From Acidimicrobiales bacterium (GTDB lineage: Bacteria; Actinomycetota; Acidimicrobiia; Acidimicrobiales; DASWMK01), in contig DASWMK010000202.1 in assembly GCA_036399815.1 (NCBI GenBank), positions 1 to 52,360 on the forward strand: a stretch of 52,360 nt of DNA, given 5' to 3'. The position numbers and the translations under genes are program-made. Numbering within the stretch: the stretch's first letter is position 1; every line of letters starts with the position of its first letter. The notes below the pieces were generated by a model. That model was given only the letters and a program-made list of their open reading frames with translations. It was not told the origin of the DNA and ran no database searches. Positions 26,581-34,871 of the stretch are shown piece by piece.

Positions 26581-27592
26581 CGCACCCGGCCGGCTGGCGG
26601 TGAACCCGCTCGCCGGCGTCGCCGCCGAGCCCGGCGCGGCCAAGCCCGACCCGATCCTCGTGGCCGACGGCGTCCAGCGCCGCTTCGGCGGGCTCAAGGC
26701 CGTCGACGTCGACCACCTCGAGATCCAGACCGGCGCCATCACCGCGCTGATCGGCCCCAACGGGGCCGGCAAGACGACCCTGTTCAACCTGCTCACCGGG
26801 TTCGACAAGCCCGACAACGGCCAGTGGGTGTTCCAGGGGGCGAAGATGGCCGGGATGCCGGCCCACAAGGTGGCGAGGGTCGGCATGGTCCGCACGTTCC
26901 AGCTGACCAAGGCGCTGGCCAAGATGAGCGTGCTCGACAACATGAAGCTCGGGGCCACCGGCCAGCGGGGCGAGAACTTCGTGCGGGCCCTCCTGCCCGG
27001 CACCTGGCGGGCGCAGGAGAGGGAGATCGAGGCCAAGGCGGACGAGCTGCTGGAGCGGTTCAAGCTCGCGCACATGCGCGACGAGTTCGCCGGGACCCTG
27101 TCGGGAGGCCAGCGCAAGCTCCTCGAGATGGCGCGCGCGCTGATGAGCGACCCGAAGCTCGTCATGCTCGACGAGCCCATGGCCGGCGTGAACCCCGCGC
27201 TCACCCAGTCGCTGCTCGGTCACATCAAGGACCTGCGCAACGAGGGGATGACCGTGCTGTTCGTCGAGCACGACATGGACGTCGTGCAGGACATCAGCCA
27301 GTGGGTCGTCGTGATGGCGCAGGGGTCGATCATCGCCGAGGGCCCGCCCGAGTCGATGGGCGAGAACCAGGCCGTCATCGACGCCTACCTCGGCGCCCAT
27401 CACGACGCGCCGATGACGGCCGAGGAGGAGCAGGCCATCCTCGCCCAGGCCGAGGCGGCGATCGCCGCCGAGGAGGCGGTGGCCGAGAGCGCCGACGGCG
27501 AGGTGACCACGCCGGTCGCCGACCTGCCCGGCGCCGACCCGCACGGCCGCCAGACGACGCCCGAGACCGCTGAGCCCCCGGAGCGAACGTGA
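26570..27592 (+). CDS. livG: Branched-chain amino acid ABC ATP-binding protein LivG
   Basis: Cytoplasmic ATPase subunit of the Liv importer, 340 residues. Motifs: Walker A GPNGAGKTT, the family-specific RTFQLTKAL Q-loop region, signature LSGGQRKLLE, Walker B LVMLDEPMAGVNP, and switch His in VEHDMDVV. Both ends are extended relative to LivG (~255 aa): ~30 residues at the N-terminus and ~65 acidic, Ala/Glu-rich residues at the C-terminus. It overlaps livM (11 bp) and livF (4 bp, GTGA). Confidence 0.95.
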   Translation: MPADAPGRLAVNPLAGVAAEPGAAKPDPILVADGVQRRFGGLKAVDVDHLEIQTGAITALIGPNGAGKTTLFNLLTGFDKPDNGQWVFQGAKMAGMPAHKVARVGMVRTFQLTKALAKMSVLDNMKLGATGQRGENFVRALLPGTWRAQEREIEAKADELLERFKLAHMRDEFAGTLSGGQRKLLEMARALMSDPKLVMLDEPMAGVNPALTQSLLGHIKDLRNEGMTVLFVEHDMDVVQDISQWVVVMAQGSIIAEGPPESMGENQAVIDAYLGAHHDAPMTAEEEQAILAQAEAAIAAEEAVAESADGEVTTPVADLPGADPHGRQTTPETAEPPERT

Positions 27593-28467
27593 GCGACGAC
27601 CAGGCCTTCCGGCCGCCCGCCGACGCCGGCGGGACCCCGCAGGTGCAGGAGGACGGCGCGAGGGGGAACGACGGTGCCTCGTCGGCCACCGCCACCGCCA
27701 CCGCCACGGGGTCGGGCACCGGCACGCGGTCGGCGAACGGCAGCGAGCACCTCGTCGAGGTCCGCCAGGTGGTCGCCGGGTACGTGCCCGGCGTGAACAT
27801 CCTGAACGGCGTCGACCTCACCCTGGCCGAGGGCGAGCTGGTCGGCGTGATCGGGCCCAACGGGGCCGGCAAGTCGACCCTGCTGAAGGCCCTGTTCGGG
27901 CTGATCCCGATCCGCGAGGGCAACGTGTTCCTGCGGGGCGACGACGTGACCGGCCAGTCGGCCCACAAGCTCGTCGGGCAGGGCATCGGCTACGTGCCGC
28001 AGAACAAGAACGTGTTCCCCCGGCTCACCGTCGAGGAGAACCTGGAGATGGGCCTGTTCCTGCGGCCCAAGCAGTTCGACCAGCGGTTCGCGTTCGTGGC
28101 CGAGCTGTTCCCCCTGCTGAAGGACCGGCGCAAGCAGCGGGCCGGCTCGATGTCGGGCGGCGAGCGCCAGATGCTCGCCATGGGCCGGGCGCTGATGATG
28201 GACCCGTCCGTGCTGCTCCTCGACGAGCCCTCGGCCGGCCTGTCGCCCGCGTACCAGGACGAGGTCTTCATCCGCTGCCGCCAGATCAACGCCGCCGGCG
28301 TGTCGATCGTGATGGTCGAGCAGAACGCCCGCCGCTGCCTCCAGATCTGCCACCGCGGCTACGTCCTCGACCAGGGCCGCAACGCCTACACCGACACGGG
28401 CGACCAGCTCCTCAACGACCCGAAGGTCATCGAGCTCTACCTCGGCACCCTCGCCAAGGTCCGCTAG
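27589..28467 (+). CDS. livF: Branched-chain amino acid ABC ATP-binding protein LivF
   Basis: Second ATPase subunit of the Liv importer, 292 residues. Motifs: Walker A GPNGAGKST, GIGYVPQNKNVFPRLTVEENLEMG, signature MSGGERQMLAMGRALM, Walker B LLLDEPSAGLSP, and the switch region MVEQNARR. The first ~50 residues are an Ala/Thr/Gly/Ser-rich extension not found in typical LivF (~235 aa). It is the last gene of the livHMGF run. The binding-protein gene livK lies 1 kb further on, on the opposite strand. Confidence 0.95.
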   Translation: MSDDQAFRPPADAGGTPQVQEDGARGNDGASSATATATATGSGTGTRSANGSEHLVEVRQVVAGYVPGVNILNGVDLTLAEGELVGVIGPNGAGKSTLLKALFGLIPIREGNVFLRGDDVTGQSAHKLVGQGIGYVPQNKNVFPRLTVEENLEMGLFLRPKQFDQRFAFVAELFPLLKDRRKQRAGSMSGGERQMLAMGRALMMDPSVLLLDEPSAGLSPAYQDEVFIRCRQINAAGVSIVMVEQNARRCLQICHRGYVLDQGRNAYTDTGDQLLNDPKVIELYLGTLAKVR

Positions 28468-28507
28468 CTAGTCGCTCGACGGTCGCTCGCAGCAGGTGCG
28501 TGATCGT

Positions 28508-28963
28508 TCAGGCGGAACAGAGGTGACTGCTCGCGTACTCCTCGGCGCCACGCCGCACACGGCTCGTCCACTCGCCGACGGCCCCGACGAGCTCTTGGAT
28601 CGACTGCTCCACGGCGCCCCGTGCCTGCACGGCGCGTGAGGCGATGATGCCGTAGCCCTCGCCGGCGGCGGCGAGCACGCAGGGCGGCTCCATCAGCTCA
28701 TCGACGAGCTCGTTCAGTTCGTCCTGTGTCGAGGCGGCGTCGAGGCGCTCGCGGTCGTCATCCGAGAGCAAGGCGTAACACCACAGGCTGAACGGTTCGG
28801 CCTCTCCAGCGAGGCACGAGAAGACGTAGTCGACGCCGCACTGGCTCACGACGCCGACAAGTGGCACATCGTACTCGTGGAGAACTTCGACGAGCTTCGT
28901 GGACGAGCCGTCGCCCGGTTGCCATGGCTTCGAGCCTGGTTGCACGAGGATGGCGTCAGCCAC
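28508..28963 (-). CDS. Unrecognised protein, second gene of an accessory pair
   Basis: A 151-residue protein of no recognised family. It is acidic, has no signal peptide or clear membrane helix, and contains five cysteines (QCGVDYVF, FSCLAG, LWCYAL, PPCVLA, SHLCSA). The C-terminal half is predicted helical. The GTG at 28963 overlaps the stop of the upstream gene by 8 nt, suggesting translational coupling; an in-frame ATG at 28996 is an alternative start. Local G+C is lower than in the neighbourhood (39/60 at 28741-28800, 37/60 at 28861-28920, against 47/60 at 23881-23940). Together with position between livF and livK this suggests acquisition by transfer. Confidence 0.65.
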   Translation of the reverse strand: MADAILVQPGSKPWQPGDGSSTKLVEVLHEYDVPLVGVVSQCGVDYVFSCLAGEAEPFSLWCYALLSDDDRERLDAASTQDELNELVDELMEPPCVLAAAGEGYGIIASRAVQARGAVEQSIQELVGAVGEWTSRVRRGAEEYASSHLCSA

Positions 28964-29324
28964 GAGGGTCGTCTCCGTCTGAGGAAAAGGCGTCATCGAA
29001 AGCGTCGCACACTTCCTCGTCCCAGTCATCCTTGAACCTCACGGATACGTGGTCCGGGTTGAGTCGGGTAGGAGTGTGCAGAACCTCGAAGCCTGCTCGC
29101 CGCAGCGTACCGGCACTCGTGTAGCGGGCGAGGTCGCGCCCTTCTCCGAGGAGCCGTCCTCGACGTACGACCCTCGACGCCTCCTCGCCGCTCAGTCGAC
29201 CGCGAATCAGCGAGAGTGCGTCCTCCTTGGACCAACGCGGCTGACATCGGAACCCGTCCGAGGCGGTGCCGTACTGCGTCAACACCTGATCGTCGTCGAG
29301 CTCTTCCGGGTTCGCCCTTCGCAA
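28956..29324 (-). CDS. Unrecognised protein, first gene of an accessory pair
   Basis: A 122-residue charged protein of no recognised family, with a central helical stretch (GEEASRVVRRGRLLGEGRDLARYTSAG) and a compact C-terminal part (AGFEVLHTPTRLNPDHVSVRF, then an acidic tail). The TTG at 29324 is chosen because GGAGGA lies 4 nt upstream; a GTG at DDDQV is an alternative. A TACAGT -10 candidate lies at 29382-29387 on this strand. It overlaps the downstream gene by 8 nt. G+C is low at its 3' end (33/60 at 28981-29040). The two-gene layout recalls small effector/immunity or toxin/antitoxin pairs, but nothing in the sequence proves that. Confidence 0.6.
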   Translation of the reverse strand: MRRANPEELDDDQVLTQYGTASDGFRCQPRWSKEDALSLIRGRLSGEEASRVVRRGRLLGEGRDLARYTSAGTLRRAGFEVLHTPTRLNPDHVSVRFKDDWDEEVCDAFDDAFSSDGDDPRG

Positions 29325-29381
29325 CCTGTCCTCCGGACGCCGAGCCCGTTGACCAGTTCCGGCCCTCTTTCCGCCGGCGGG

Positions 29382-29387
29382 ACTGTA
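29382..29387 (-). promoter_or_regulatory. Candidate -10 of the accessory gene pair
   Basis: TACAGT on the minus strand lies about 57 nt before the TTG start of the first accessory gene, leaving a short leader with a GGAGGA ribosome site. No convincing -35 is seen. Confidence 0.35.
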
Positions 29388-29466
29388 CTGCTCGCGTCCT
29401 TTTGCCCCGTGCCTGCCGCCGCGCTTCGATGCGAGGCACCGCCCGGCGTAGGCCCCGGACGCGAAA

Positions 29467-29492
29467 GGGGCCCGGCCTCGCGGCCGGGCCCC
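29467..29492. terminator. Hairpin terminator downstream of livK
   Basis: An 11-bp perfect stem, GGGGCCCGGCC with its complement around loop TCGC, lies 21 nt after the livK stop. On the livK strand it is followed by CTTTCGC and preceded by a run ending AAGG. It separates livK from the accessory pair. Confidence 0.8.
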
Positions 29493-29513
29493 CTTGCTGG
29501 TGCTCGGTGGTGC

Positions 29514-30863
29514 TTACAGCTGGGCGGTGCGGAACTCCGTGAGGGAGTCGTCGATGGCGTTCTCCGGGCCGAACTGCAGGACGCCGTAGCTCGCCTCGCC
29601 GGGCTCGCCGGCGTCGGTGAACGTCAGCGGGCCGGTGACGCCGTCGTAGTCGATGTCGGTCGTGCCGCCGTTGATCAGGTCCAGGCACTCCTGGAACGAC
29701 GTGCACTTCTCGCCGTCCTTGGTGACCCCGTTGATCTCGGTGGCCACGTCGGTCGGGACATCGGTGTTGGCGACCACCGCCGCCAGGGCCGTGACGATCA
29801 CCGCGTCGTAGGACTCGCCGGCGTAGTTGAAGTCCACGAGCTCGGGGTCGACCTCGAGCAGGCGGTTCTTGAACTCGTCGGAGAGCTGGGTGAGCGGGGT
29901 GGTGCCCTTCATGCCCTCGAGGGCGCCCGGCTCGGTGAACTGCTCGCCCAGGGCGTTGCCCATGTTGCCGTCCACGCCGTAGACCTGGACGTCGGCCGGG
30001 CCGACGCCCTTCTCGATCATCGTGGCGATCAGGCGGGCCGACTCGTCGAAGCCGATGACGACGACGGCGTCGGGGTTGGCCCGCACCATGTCGTCGACCT
30101 CGGAGTCGAAGGTCTGGGCCTGCGGGTCGTAGACGATGGACTCGACGACCTGGCCGCCCGAGGCCTCGATCGACGCCGTGGTGTCCTCGAGGAGGCCCGT
30201 GCCGTACGGGTCGTCCAGGGCGAACAGGCCGACGTTGCTGAAGCCGTCCTCGACGATGATCTCGCCGAGCACCTGGCCCTGGAGGATGTCGGACGGGGCG
30301 GTCCGGAAGTAGAGGCCGTCGTCCTCGTAGGTCGACAGCTCCTTCGCCGTGTTGGCCGGCGAGAACTGGATCACCCCGGCGCCCACGATCTTGTCGATGA
30401 CCGTCAGGCTGACGCCGGACGATGCGGCGCCGATGATGGCGTCGACCCCCTCGGCGAGCTCGCGGTCCACGGTCTGGTTGGCGATGTCGGTCGAGGTGTC
30501 GCCCGAGTCACCCTCGACCAGCTCGACGTCCTGGCCCAGCACGCCGCCCGCGTCGTTGATCTCCTGGATGGCCAGGTTGACACCGGCGATCTCGGGTGGG
30601 CCGAGGAACGCCAGCGAGCCGGTCTCCGGGAGCAGGGTCCCGAACTTCAGGACGCCGTCGCCCTCGTTCGGGGCGATCGACGTCTCCGTGCTGCTGCTCG
30701 TGGAGCTGTCCTCGCCCCCTTCGTCGTCGGCGGCCGTGGTGCTCGTGCTGTCGCCCGCCGCCGTGCCGTCGTCGTCATCGTCATCGCCGCCGCACGCCGC
30801 GGCGATGAGGGTGAGTGCGAACAGGAGCGCCAGCAGGCGCCATGCGCGACTCCGTTGGATCAA
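29514..30863 (-). CDS. livK: Branched-chain amino acid ABC substrate-binding lipoprotein LivK
   Basis: Periplasmic-binding-protein-type (Peripla_BP_6) receptor for the Liv importer, anchored as a lipoprotein. A signal ends in LIAAAC with lipobox Cys24, followed by an Asp-run and a Ser/Thr-rich linker. The ligand domain begins GVLKFGTLLPETGSLAFLGPPEIAGVNLAIQEIND, typical of the family. The TTG at 30863 is chosen because GGAGGG lies 8 nt upstream and the signal peptide then has normal length (449 aa in all). It faces livF across the accessory pair. The exact amino-acid or amide ligand is not predictable. Confidence 0.93.
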   Translation of the reverse strand: MIQRSRAWRLLALLFALTLIAAACGGDDDDDDGTAAGDSTSTTAADDEGGEDSSTSSSTETSIAPNEGDGVLKFGTLLPETGSLAFLGPPEIAGVNLAIQEINDAGGVLGQDVELVEGDSGDTSTDIANQTVDRELAEGVDAIIGAASSGVSLTVIDKIVGAGVIQFSPANTAKELSTYEDDGLYFRTAPSDILQGQVLGEIIVEDGFSNVGLFALDDPYGTGLLEDTTASIEASGGQVVESIVYDPQAQTFDSEVDDMVRANPDAVVVIGFDESARLIATMIEKGVGPADVQVYGVDGNMGNALGEQFTEPGALEGMKGTTPLTQLSDEFKNRLLEVDPELVDFNYAGESYDAVIVTALAAVVANTDVPTDVATEINGVTKDGEKCTSFQECLDLINGGTTDIDYDGVTGPLTFTDAGEPGEASYGVLQFGPENAIDDSLTEFRTAQL

Positions 30864-30900
30864 GGTTCGTTCCCTCCGCTGGTCCGATACGTGCCGCCGG

Positions 30901-30906
30901 ATTGTA
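30901..30906 (-). promoter_or_regulatory. livK -10 element
   Basis: TACAAT on the minus strand, 37 nt before the TTG start, gives a short leader with a Shine-Dalgarno sequence (GGAGGG). No good -35 match is seen. Unlike many neighbours, livK is therefore a leadered gene. Confidence 0.5.
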
Positions 30907-30949
30907 GGGCCGATCATGTGGGGGCGCCGGTAGGGGGCAGAATCGCAAC

Positions 30950-31654
30950 ATGGCGACAGAACGGTTGTTCCTCCGTGACGCCTACCTGAGGGCCTTCGAC
31001 GCCACCGTGACGGCCGTCGACGGCGACCGCGTCGCCCTCGACCGGACGGCGTTCTACGCCACCTCCGGGGGCCAGCCGCACGACACGGGGACGCTCGGCG
31101 AGGCGCGCGTCGTCGAGGTCCGCGCCGCCGGCCCGGACGTCTGGCACCGCCTCGAAGGGGCCGTGCCGGCCGTCGGCGACGCGGTGCACGGCGAGGTCGA
31201 CTGGGACCGCCGGCACGCGCTGATGCGCACCCACACCGCGCTCCACGTCCTCTGCGGCGTGATCTGGCACCGGTGGGGCAAGGCCGTCACCGGCGGGAAC
31301 ATGGAGCCGCTGTCGGCCAGGATGGACTTCGAGTTCGACCCGCTGCCCGAGGGCTTCGGCGCGACGGTCGAGGAGCTCGTCAACGAGGAGGTCGCGGCCG
31401 ACCGCCCGATCGAGGTGTCGTTCCTGCCGCGGGGGGCGGCGCTCGCCGACCCCGACCTCATCCGCACGAAGGTCAACCTGATCCCCGAGACCGTCGAGGA
31501 GATCAGGGTCGTCGACATCGTCGGGCTCGACAAGCAGGCCGACGGCGGCACCCACGTGCGCTCCACCGGCGAGGTGGGCAGGGTCAGGGTGGTGAAGACG
31601 GAGTCCAAGGGCAAGGCCAACAAGCGCATCCGCATCGAGGTCGTGGATGGGTGA
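30950..31654 (+). CDS. Alanyl-tRNA editing protein AlaX
   Basis: A free-standing AlaRS-type editing domain that hydrolyses Ser or Gly mischarged on tRNA-Ala. The 234 residues carry the first zinc motif HxxxH (His95, His99 in RTHTALHVL) and the second motif region DKQADGGTHV, in which His202 is present but the usual Cys position is Asp198. A glycine-rich SGGQPHDTG motif precedes these. No AlaRS catalytic domain is attached. It overlaps larE by 8 bp. The ATG follows CAGAAT by 6 nt. Confidence 0.9.
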   Translation: MATERLFLRDAYLRAFDATVTAVDGDRVALDRTAFYATSGGQPHDTGTLGEARVVEVRAAGPDVWHRLEGAVPAVGDAVHGEVDWDRRHALMRTHTALHVLCGVIWHRWGKAVTGGNMEPLSARMDFEFDPLPEGFGATVEELVNEEVAADRPIEVSFLPRGAALADPDLIRTKVNLIPETVEEIRVVDIVGLDKQADGGTHVRSTGEVGRVRVVKTESKGKANKRIRIEVVDG

Positions 31655-32441
31655 CCTCGCCGCGCTGCGGTCGGGCCTCCGCGACCTCGGCCGGGTGGTC
31701 GTCGCCTTCTCGGGCGGCGCCGACTCGTCGTTCCTCGCCTGGGTGGCGGCCGACGAGCTCGGCCCGGAGGCGGCGCCGGCGGTCACCGCGGTGTCGCCGT
31801 CGCTCGCCGGCGACGAGCGCCGGGGGTGCGCGGCGCTGGCCGCCGAGTGGGGGCTGCGCTGGTCCGAGGTCGAGACGGCCGAGATGGAGCGCGCCGCGTA
31901 CCGCCGCAACGACGGCGACCGCTGCTTCTGGTGCAAGGACGCGCTGATGGACGCGCTCGCCCCGATGGCGGCCGAGCGCGGCGGCACGGTCGTGCTCGGC
32001 GTGAACGTCGACGACCTCGGCGACCACCGTCCCGGCCAGCGGGCCGCCGCCGGGCGGGGCGCGGCCTTCCCGCTCGTCGACGCCGGCTTCACCAAGGCCG
32101 ACGTGCGCGAGGCCTCCCGGCGACTCGGGCTGCGCACCTGGGACAAGCCCGCCGCCCCCTGCCTCGCCTCCCGCCTCCCGTACGGGACGGAGGTGACCGT
32201 CGCCCTGCTCGGCCGGGTCGAGCGGGCCGAGGCCGGGCTGCGCCGCCTCGGCTTCCGCGACCTGCGGGTCCGCCACCTCGGCGACACGGCCCGCGTCGAG
32301 CTGCCCCTCGACGACCTGCCGGCCGCCCTCGCCCGACGCGACGAGGTCGTCGCCGCCGTCCGGAGCGCCGGCTACCGCTACGTCACCCTCGACCTCGAGG
32401 GGCTGCGGTCCGGCAACCTCAACGCCGCGCTCGGGCGCTGA
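31647..32441 (+). CDS. larE: ATP-dependent sacrificial sulfur transferase LarE
   Basis: LarE is a PP-loop enzyme that adds sulfur to the pyridinium dithiocarboxylate precursor of the nickel-pincer cofactor of lactate racemase. The 264 residues show the PP-loop FSGGADSSFLA, a CFWC pair (Cys93, Cys96), NVDDLGDHRPGQRAA, and the cysteine of KPAAPCLASRLPYG (Cys172) in the position of the sacrificial Cys. No larA, larB or larC is in the window, so the role is either in a dispersed pathway or a different sulfur transfer. It overlaps alaX and is followed after 9 bp by the DUF2993 gene. Confidence 0.9.
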   Translation: MGDLAALRSGLRDLGRVVVAFSGGADSSFLAWVAADELGPEAAPAVTAVSPSLAGDERRGCAALAAEWGLRWSEVETAEMERAAYRRNDGDRCFWCKDALMDALAPMAAERGGTVVLGVNVDDLGDHRPGQRAAAGRGAAFPLVDAGFTKADVREASRRLGLRTWDKPAAPCLASRLPYGTEVTVALLGRVERAEAGLRRLGFRDLRVRHLGDTARVELPLDDLPAALARRDEVVAAVRSAGYRYVTLDLEGLRSGNLNAALGR

Positions 32442-32450
32442 GCGGCCGGC

Positions 32451-33101
32451 GTGCGCAAGCTCGTCGTCCTCGTGCTGCTCCTCGCCATCGTGCTCGTCGG
32501 CGTCGAGGTCGGCGTGCGGCTGTGGGTGGACGCCGAGGCCGAGCGGGAGGCGGAGGCAAACCTCGACGCCGTCGGCGAGGTCGACGTCACCCTCCGCTCG
32601 TTCCCGGTGGTCGCCCGCCTGCTGCTGTCCGGCGAGGTCGGCGACATGGACGTCGAGCTGGTCGACGTCCGGGAGGAGGGGGTGGCGGTCGCCCGCCTGA
32701 CGGCGAGGGTGACGGGCCTCGTGCTCGACCGGGGCGCGCTGTTCGGCGACCGGCGGGTGGAGGTGGTCGACCTCGACGGCGCCCGGCTCGAGGCCAGGGT
32801 GGAGGAGGCGGCCATCCAGGCGCTGCTGCCGGCGGCGACGATCGTCCTCACGCCCGGCCAGGCGACGGTGACGGCGGGCGAGGTGTCCATCACGGCGCAG
32901 GTGGCCATCCGGGACCGGGCCCTCGTGCTCGCCGTCGAGCCCCTGCCGGCCGTCTCGATCCCGCTGCCCAGCACCGACCTGCTGCCCTGCGACCCGGCGG
33001 CCGAGATCGTGGATGGCGCCGTGCTCCTCGCCTGCGACGTCGACGACCTCCCGCCCGCGCTCGTCCAGGCCATCGGCGACCTGTCCGAGCGGGTCGGCTG
33101 A
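32451..33101 (+). CDS. LmeA-like phospholipid-binding protein (DUF2993)
   Basis: A 216-residue protein with an N-terminal signal/anchor helix (residues ~4-20) and a DUF2993 domain, the family of mycobacterial LmeA, a periplasmic phospholipid-binding protein needed for lipomannan elongation. Typical features are the AEREAEANL start after the helix, VTLRSFPVVARLLLSGEVGDMDV, and a C-terminal IPLPSTDLLPC block. Last gene of the alaX-larE-DUF2993 run. Function by family only. Confidence 0.82.
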   Translation: MRKLVVLVLLLAIVLVGVEVGVRLWVDAEAEREAEANLDAVGEVDVTLRSFPVVARLLLSGEVGDMDVELVDVREEGVAVARLTARVTGLVLDRGALFGDRRVEVVDLDGARLEARVEEAAIQALLPAATIVLTPGQATVTAGEVSITAQVAIRDRALVLAVEPLPAVSIPLPSTDLLPCDPAAEIVDGAVLLACDVDDLPPALVQAIGDLSERVG

Positions 33102-33110
33102 CCGCTCGCC

Positions 33111-34808
33111 TCAGCCGGCCTCGCCGTCGAGGTCGGCGGGGCCGCGGCCGGAGAGGAAGTCGATGGCCCGCCACGTGCTCGACGACACGAAGCGCTCGAG
33201 GCGGGGGCTGGCCATGAACCGGGCCGTCCCGGCCACGGGGAGCGGCGAGCCGGTGAGGGCCGCCTCCCTCGCCGCCGCGTGCGCCGTCTTGATCAGGTGG
33301 GCGGTGATGATGAACGACCCGGCCCGGTCGGCGAGCGACGCCCGCTCCAGCGCGGCCGCCGCCTCGTCGACCGGCGTGCCCATGGCGACCGCCACCGCCG
33401 CGTCGGGCCGGCCGGCCTCGACCTCGGCCCGGAGGTCGCCGGTCGCCGGCTCGACCTCGGGCGTCTCGACCGGCGCGCCGCGGCGCCACTCGGAGCGCCC
33501 CGAGTCGTGCACGTGGAAGACGGTGTAGAGCGCCAGGCGGAGCGTGTCGGGGCCGGGCTCGGCCCGCCACGCCCACCGGGCGGCGTCGGCGTAGGTGAGC
33601 GAGTGGGTGATGTCGAGCCAGCCGAAGTCCGTCGCCGGGTCGAAGTCGACGGACGGGTCGTAGCGCAGCAGCCGCTCGGAAGCGGCGAGCACGACGGTGT
33701 CGAGCAGCCGCTCCACCCCGGCGCCCTCCCGCAGCGCCCGGAGCGCCTCGACGGCCGGCGCGGCCTTGTCCCGGCCGAGCAGGGCGCCCCGCAGGCGCCC
33801 GTCGTCCCCCCACTCGTCGGCCGGCGGCGCCTCGGCCAGCGCGCCCAGGTCGGCGCCGGCCAGGGCCCGCAGGAACGGGCGCATCGGCGGGAGCTTGTCC
33901 TCCCTCGTGGCCACGACCACGGCCGGCACGAGGTGGGGCAGCACGGTGGCCGCCCGGTCCTCGCCCAGCGCGTCGAGCAGTGCGAACGCCTTCTGCGTGT
34001 AGATGGCGGCGTGGCCGAAGCCGAGGTGGTGGTCGCTCACCGCGCCGAGCAGCCAGCGGCGCAGCTCGCCGGCCCCGGCCCCCGCCTCGATGCCGCCCCG
34101 CAGCAGCGCCTCGGCCTCGTCGCCCCGCTCGTCCTCCACGAGGCGGCGGAACTCGCTCGCCGGGTCGGCCGGCAGCGTCCGGGCCGGTTCGGGCGCCGGG
34201 CGTAGGGGCCGGCGCCGCTCGACCTCGGCCACCCCGGCGATGGCCTGGACGATCGGCAGGGCGCGCGCGTCGCCGTCGTAGCGGGCGAGGATGGCGAGGC
34301 AGTCGGTGGCCGAGGCGAGCGCGTGGCCCCAGCCGAACTCGGCCCTCGGGGCGCCCCACGCCACCGCCTCCCACACGAGCTCGCCGGGGTCGGCCTCGGC
34401 CCGCAGCAGGCGGACGACGTCGCGGGCCGTCTGCCCCACGTAGCCGTTGTCGATGGCCGAGCGCAGGCTGGCGAGCAGCTTCGGGCGCAGCTCGGCCGGG
34501 TCGGGGTCGGTGACGTCCACCAGCACCTCGCCGCCGGCGATCGTCACCGGGTAGCTGCGCACGTCCTCCTCGCCGAGCACGCAGCGCCCGTCGGCGAGGC
34601 GGAACTTCCAGTTGTGCCAGGCGCAGGTGAGCTCGCCGCCCTTCACCTCGCCCTGGGTGAGCGCGTACCCCTCGTGCGGGCAGGCGTTGTCCAGCGCGAA
34701 CACGCCGTCGGCGGTGCGGACCAGGGCCAGGCGCCGCCCGGCGGCCCTCAGCATGCGGATGCCGCCGACGGGCAGCCGGTCGACGGTCGTGACGGGGACG
34801 AGCGCCAT
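33111..34808 (-). CDS. Rieske [2Fe-2S] protein fused to a large His-rich helical domain
   Basis: A 565-residue protein. Residues 1-~100 are a Rieske ferredoxin domain with all four ligands: Cys43-Pro-His45 and Cys62-x2-His65. Residues ~105-560 form a mostly helical Ala-rich region with conserved-looking histidines: GWGHA (162), SDHHLGFGH (260, 261, 266), DITHS (402), FHVHD (432, 434), and AHLIKTAH (504, 510). The His spacing in helices faintly recalls questin-oxidase-like (DUF4243) proteins, a low-confidence resemblance. No signal peptide. It lies 63 bp downstream of sufE on the same strand, so probably one operon. Possibly an oxygenase with a self-contained electron-transfer domain. Confidence 0.75.
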   Translation of the reverse strand: MALVPVTTVDRLPVGGIRMLRAAGRRLALVRTADGVFALDNACPHEGYALTQGEVKGGELTCAWHNWKFRLADGRCVLGEEDVRSYPVTIAGGEVLVDVTDPDPAELRPKLLASLRSAIDNGYVGQTARDVVRLLRAEADPGELVWEAVAWGAPRAEFGWGHALASATDCLAILARYDGDARALPIVQAIAGVAEVERRRPLRPAPEPARTLPADPASEFRRLVEDERGDEAEALLRGGIEAGAGAGELRRWLLGAVSDHHLGFGHAAIYTQKAFALLDALGEDRAATVLPHLVPAVVVATREDKLPPMRPFLRALAGADLGALAEAPPADEWGDDGRLRGALLGRDKAAPAVEALRALREGAGVERLLDTVVLAASERLLRYDPSVDFDPATDFGWLDITHSLTYADAARWAWRAEPGPDTLRLALYTVFHVHDSGRSEWRRGAPVETPEVEPATGDLRAEVEAGRPDAAVAVAMGTPVDEAAAALERASLADRAGSFIITAHLIKTAHAAAREAALTGSPLPVAGTARFMASPRLERFVSSSTWRAIDFLSGRGPADLDGEAG

Positions 34809-34871
34809 GGCGGCACTGTCGCGCCGACGGCCGAGAAAAACAAGCGTCGACTGTCGAAAGCCGCCGTCGCC

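Noticed and set aside
28508-29324. Naming the accessory pair as a toxin-antitoxin or antiphage system
   Set aside because: No motif of a known toxin, antitoxin, nuclease or immunity family is visible. Only size, coupling and composition hint at it.
29026-29706. A 226-codon minus-strand frame across the accessory region and livK end
   Set aside because: It overlaps the livK 3' end, the terminator hairpin and the better-supported accessory gene, and reads as Arg/Gly-rich low complexity.
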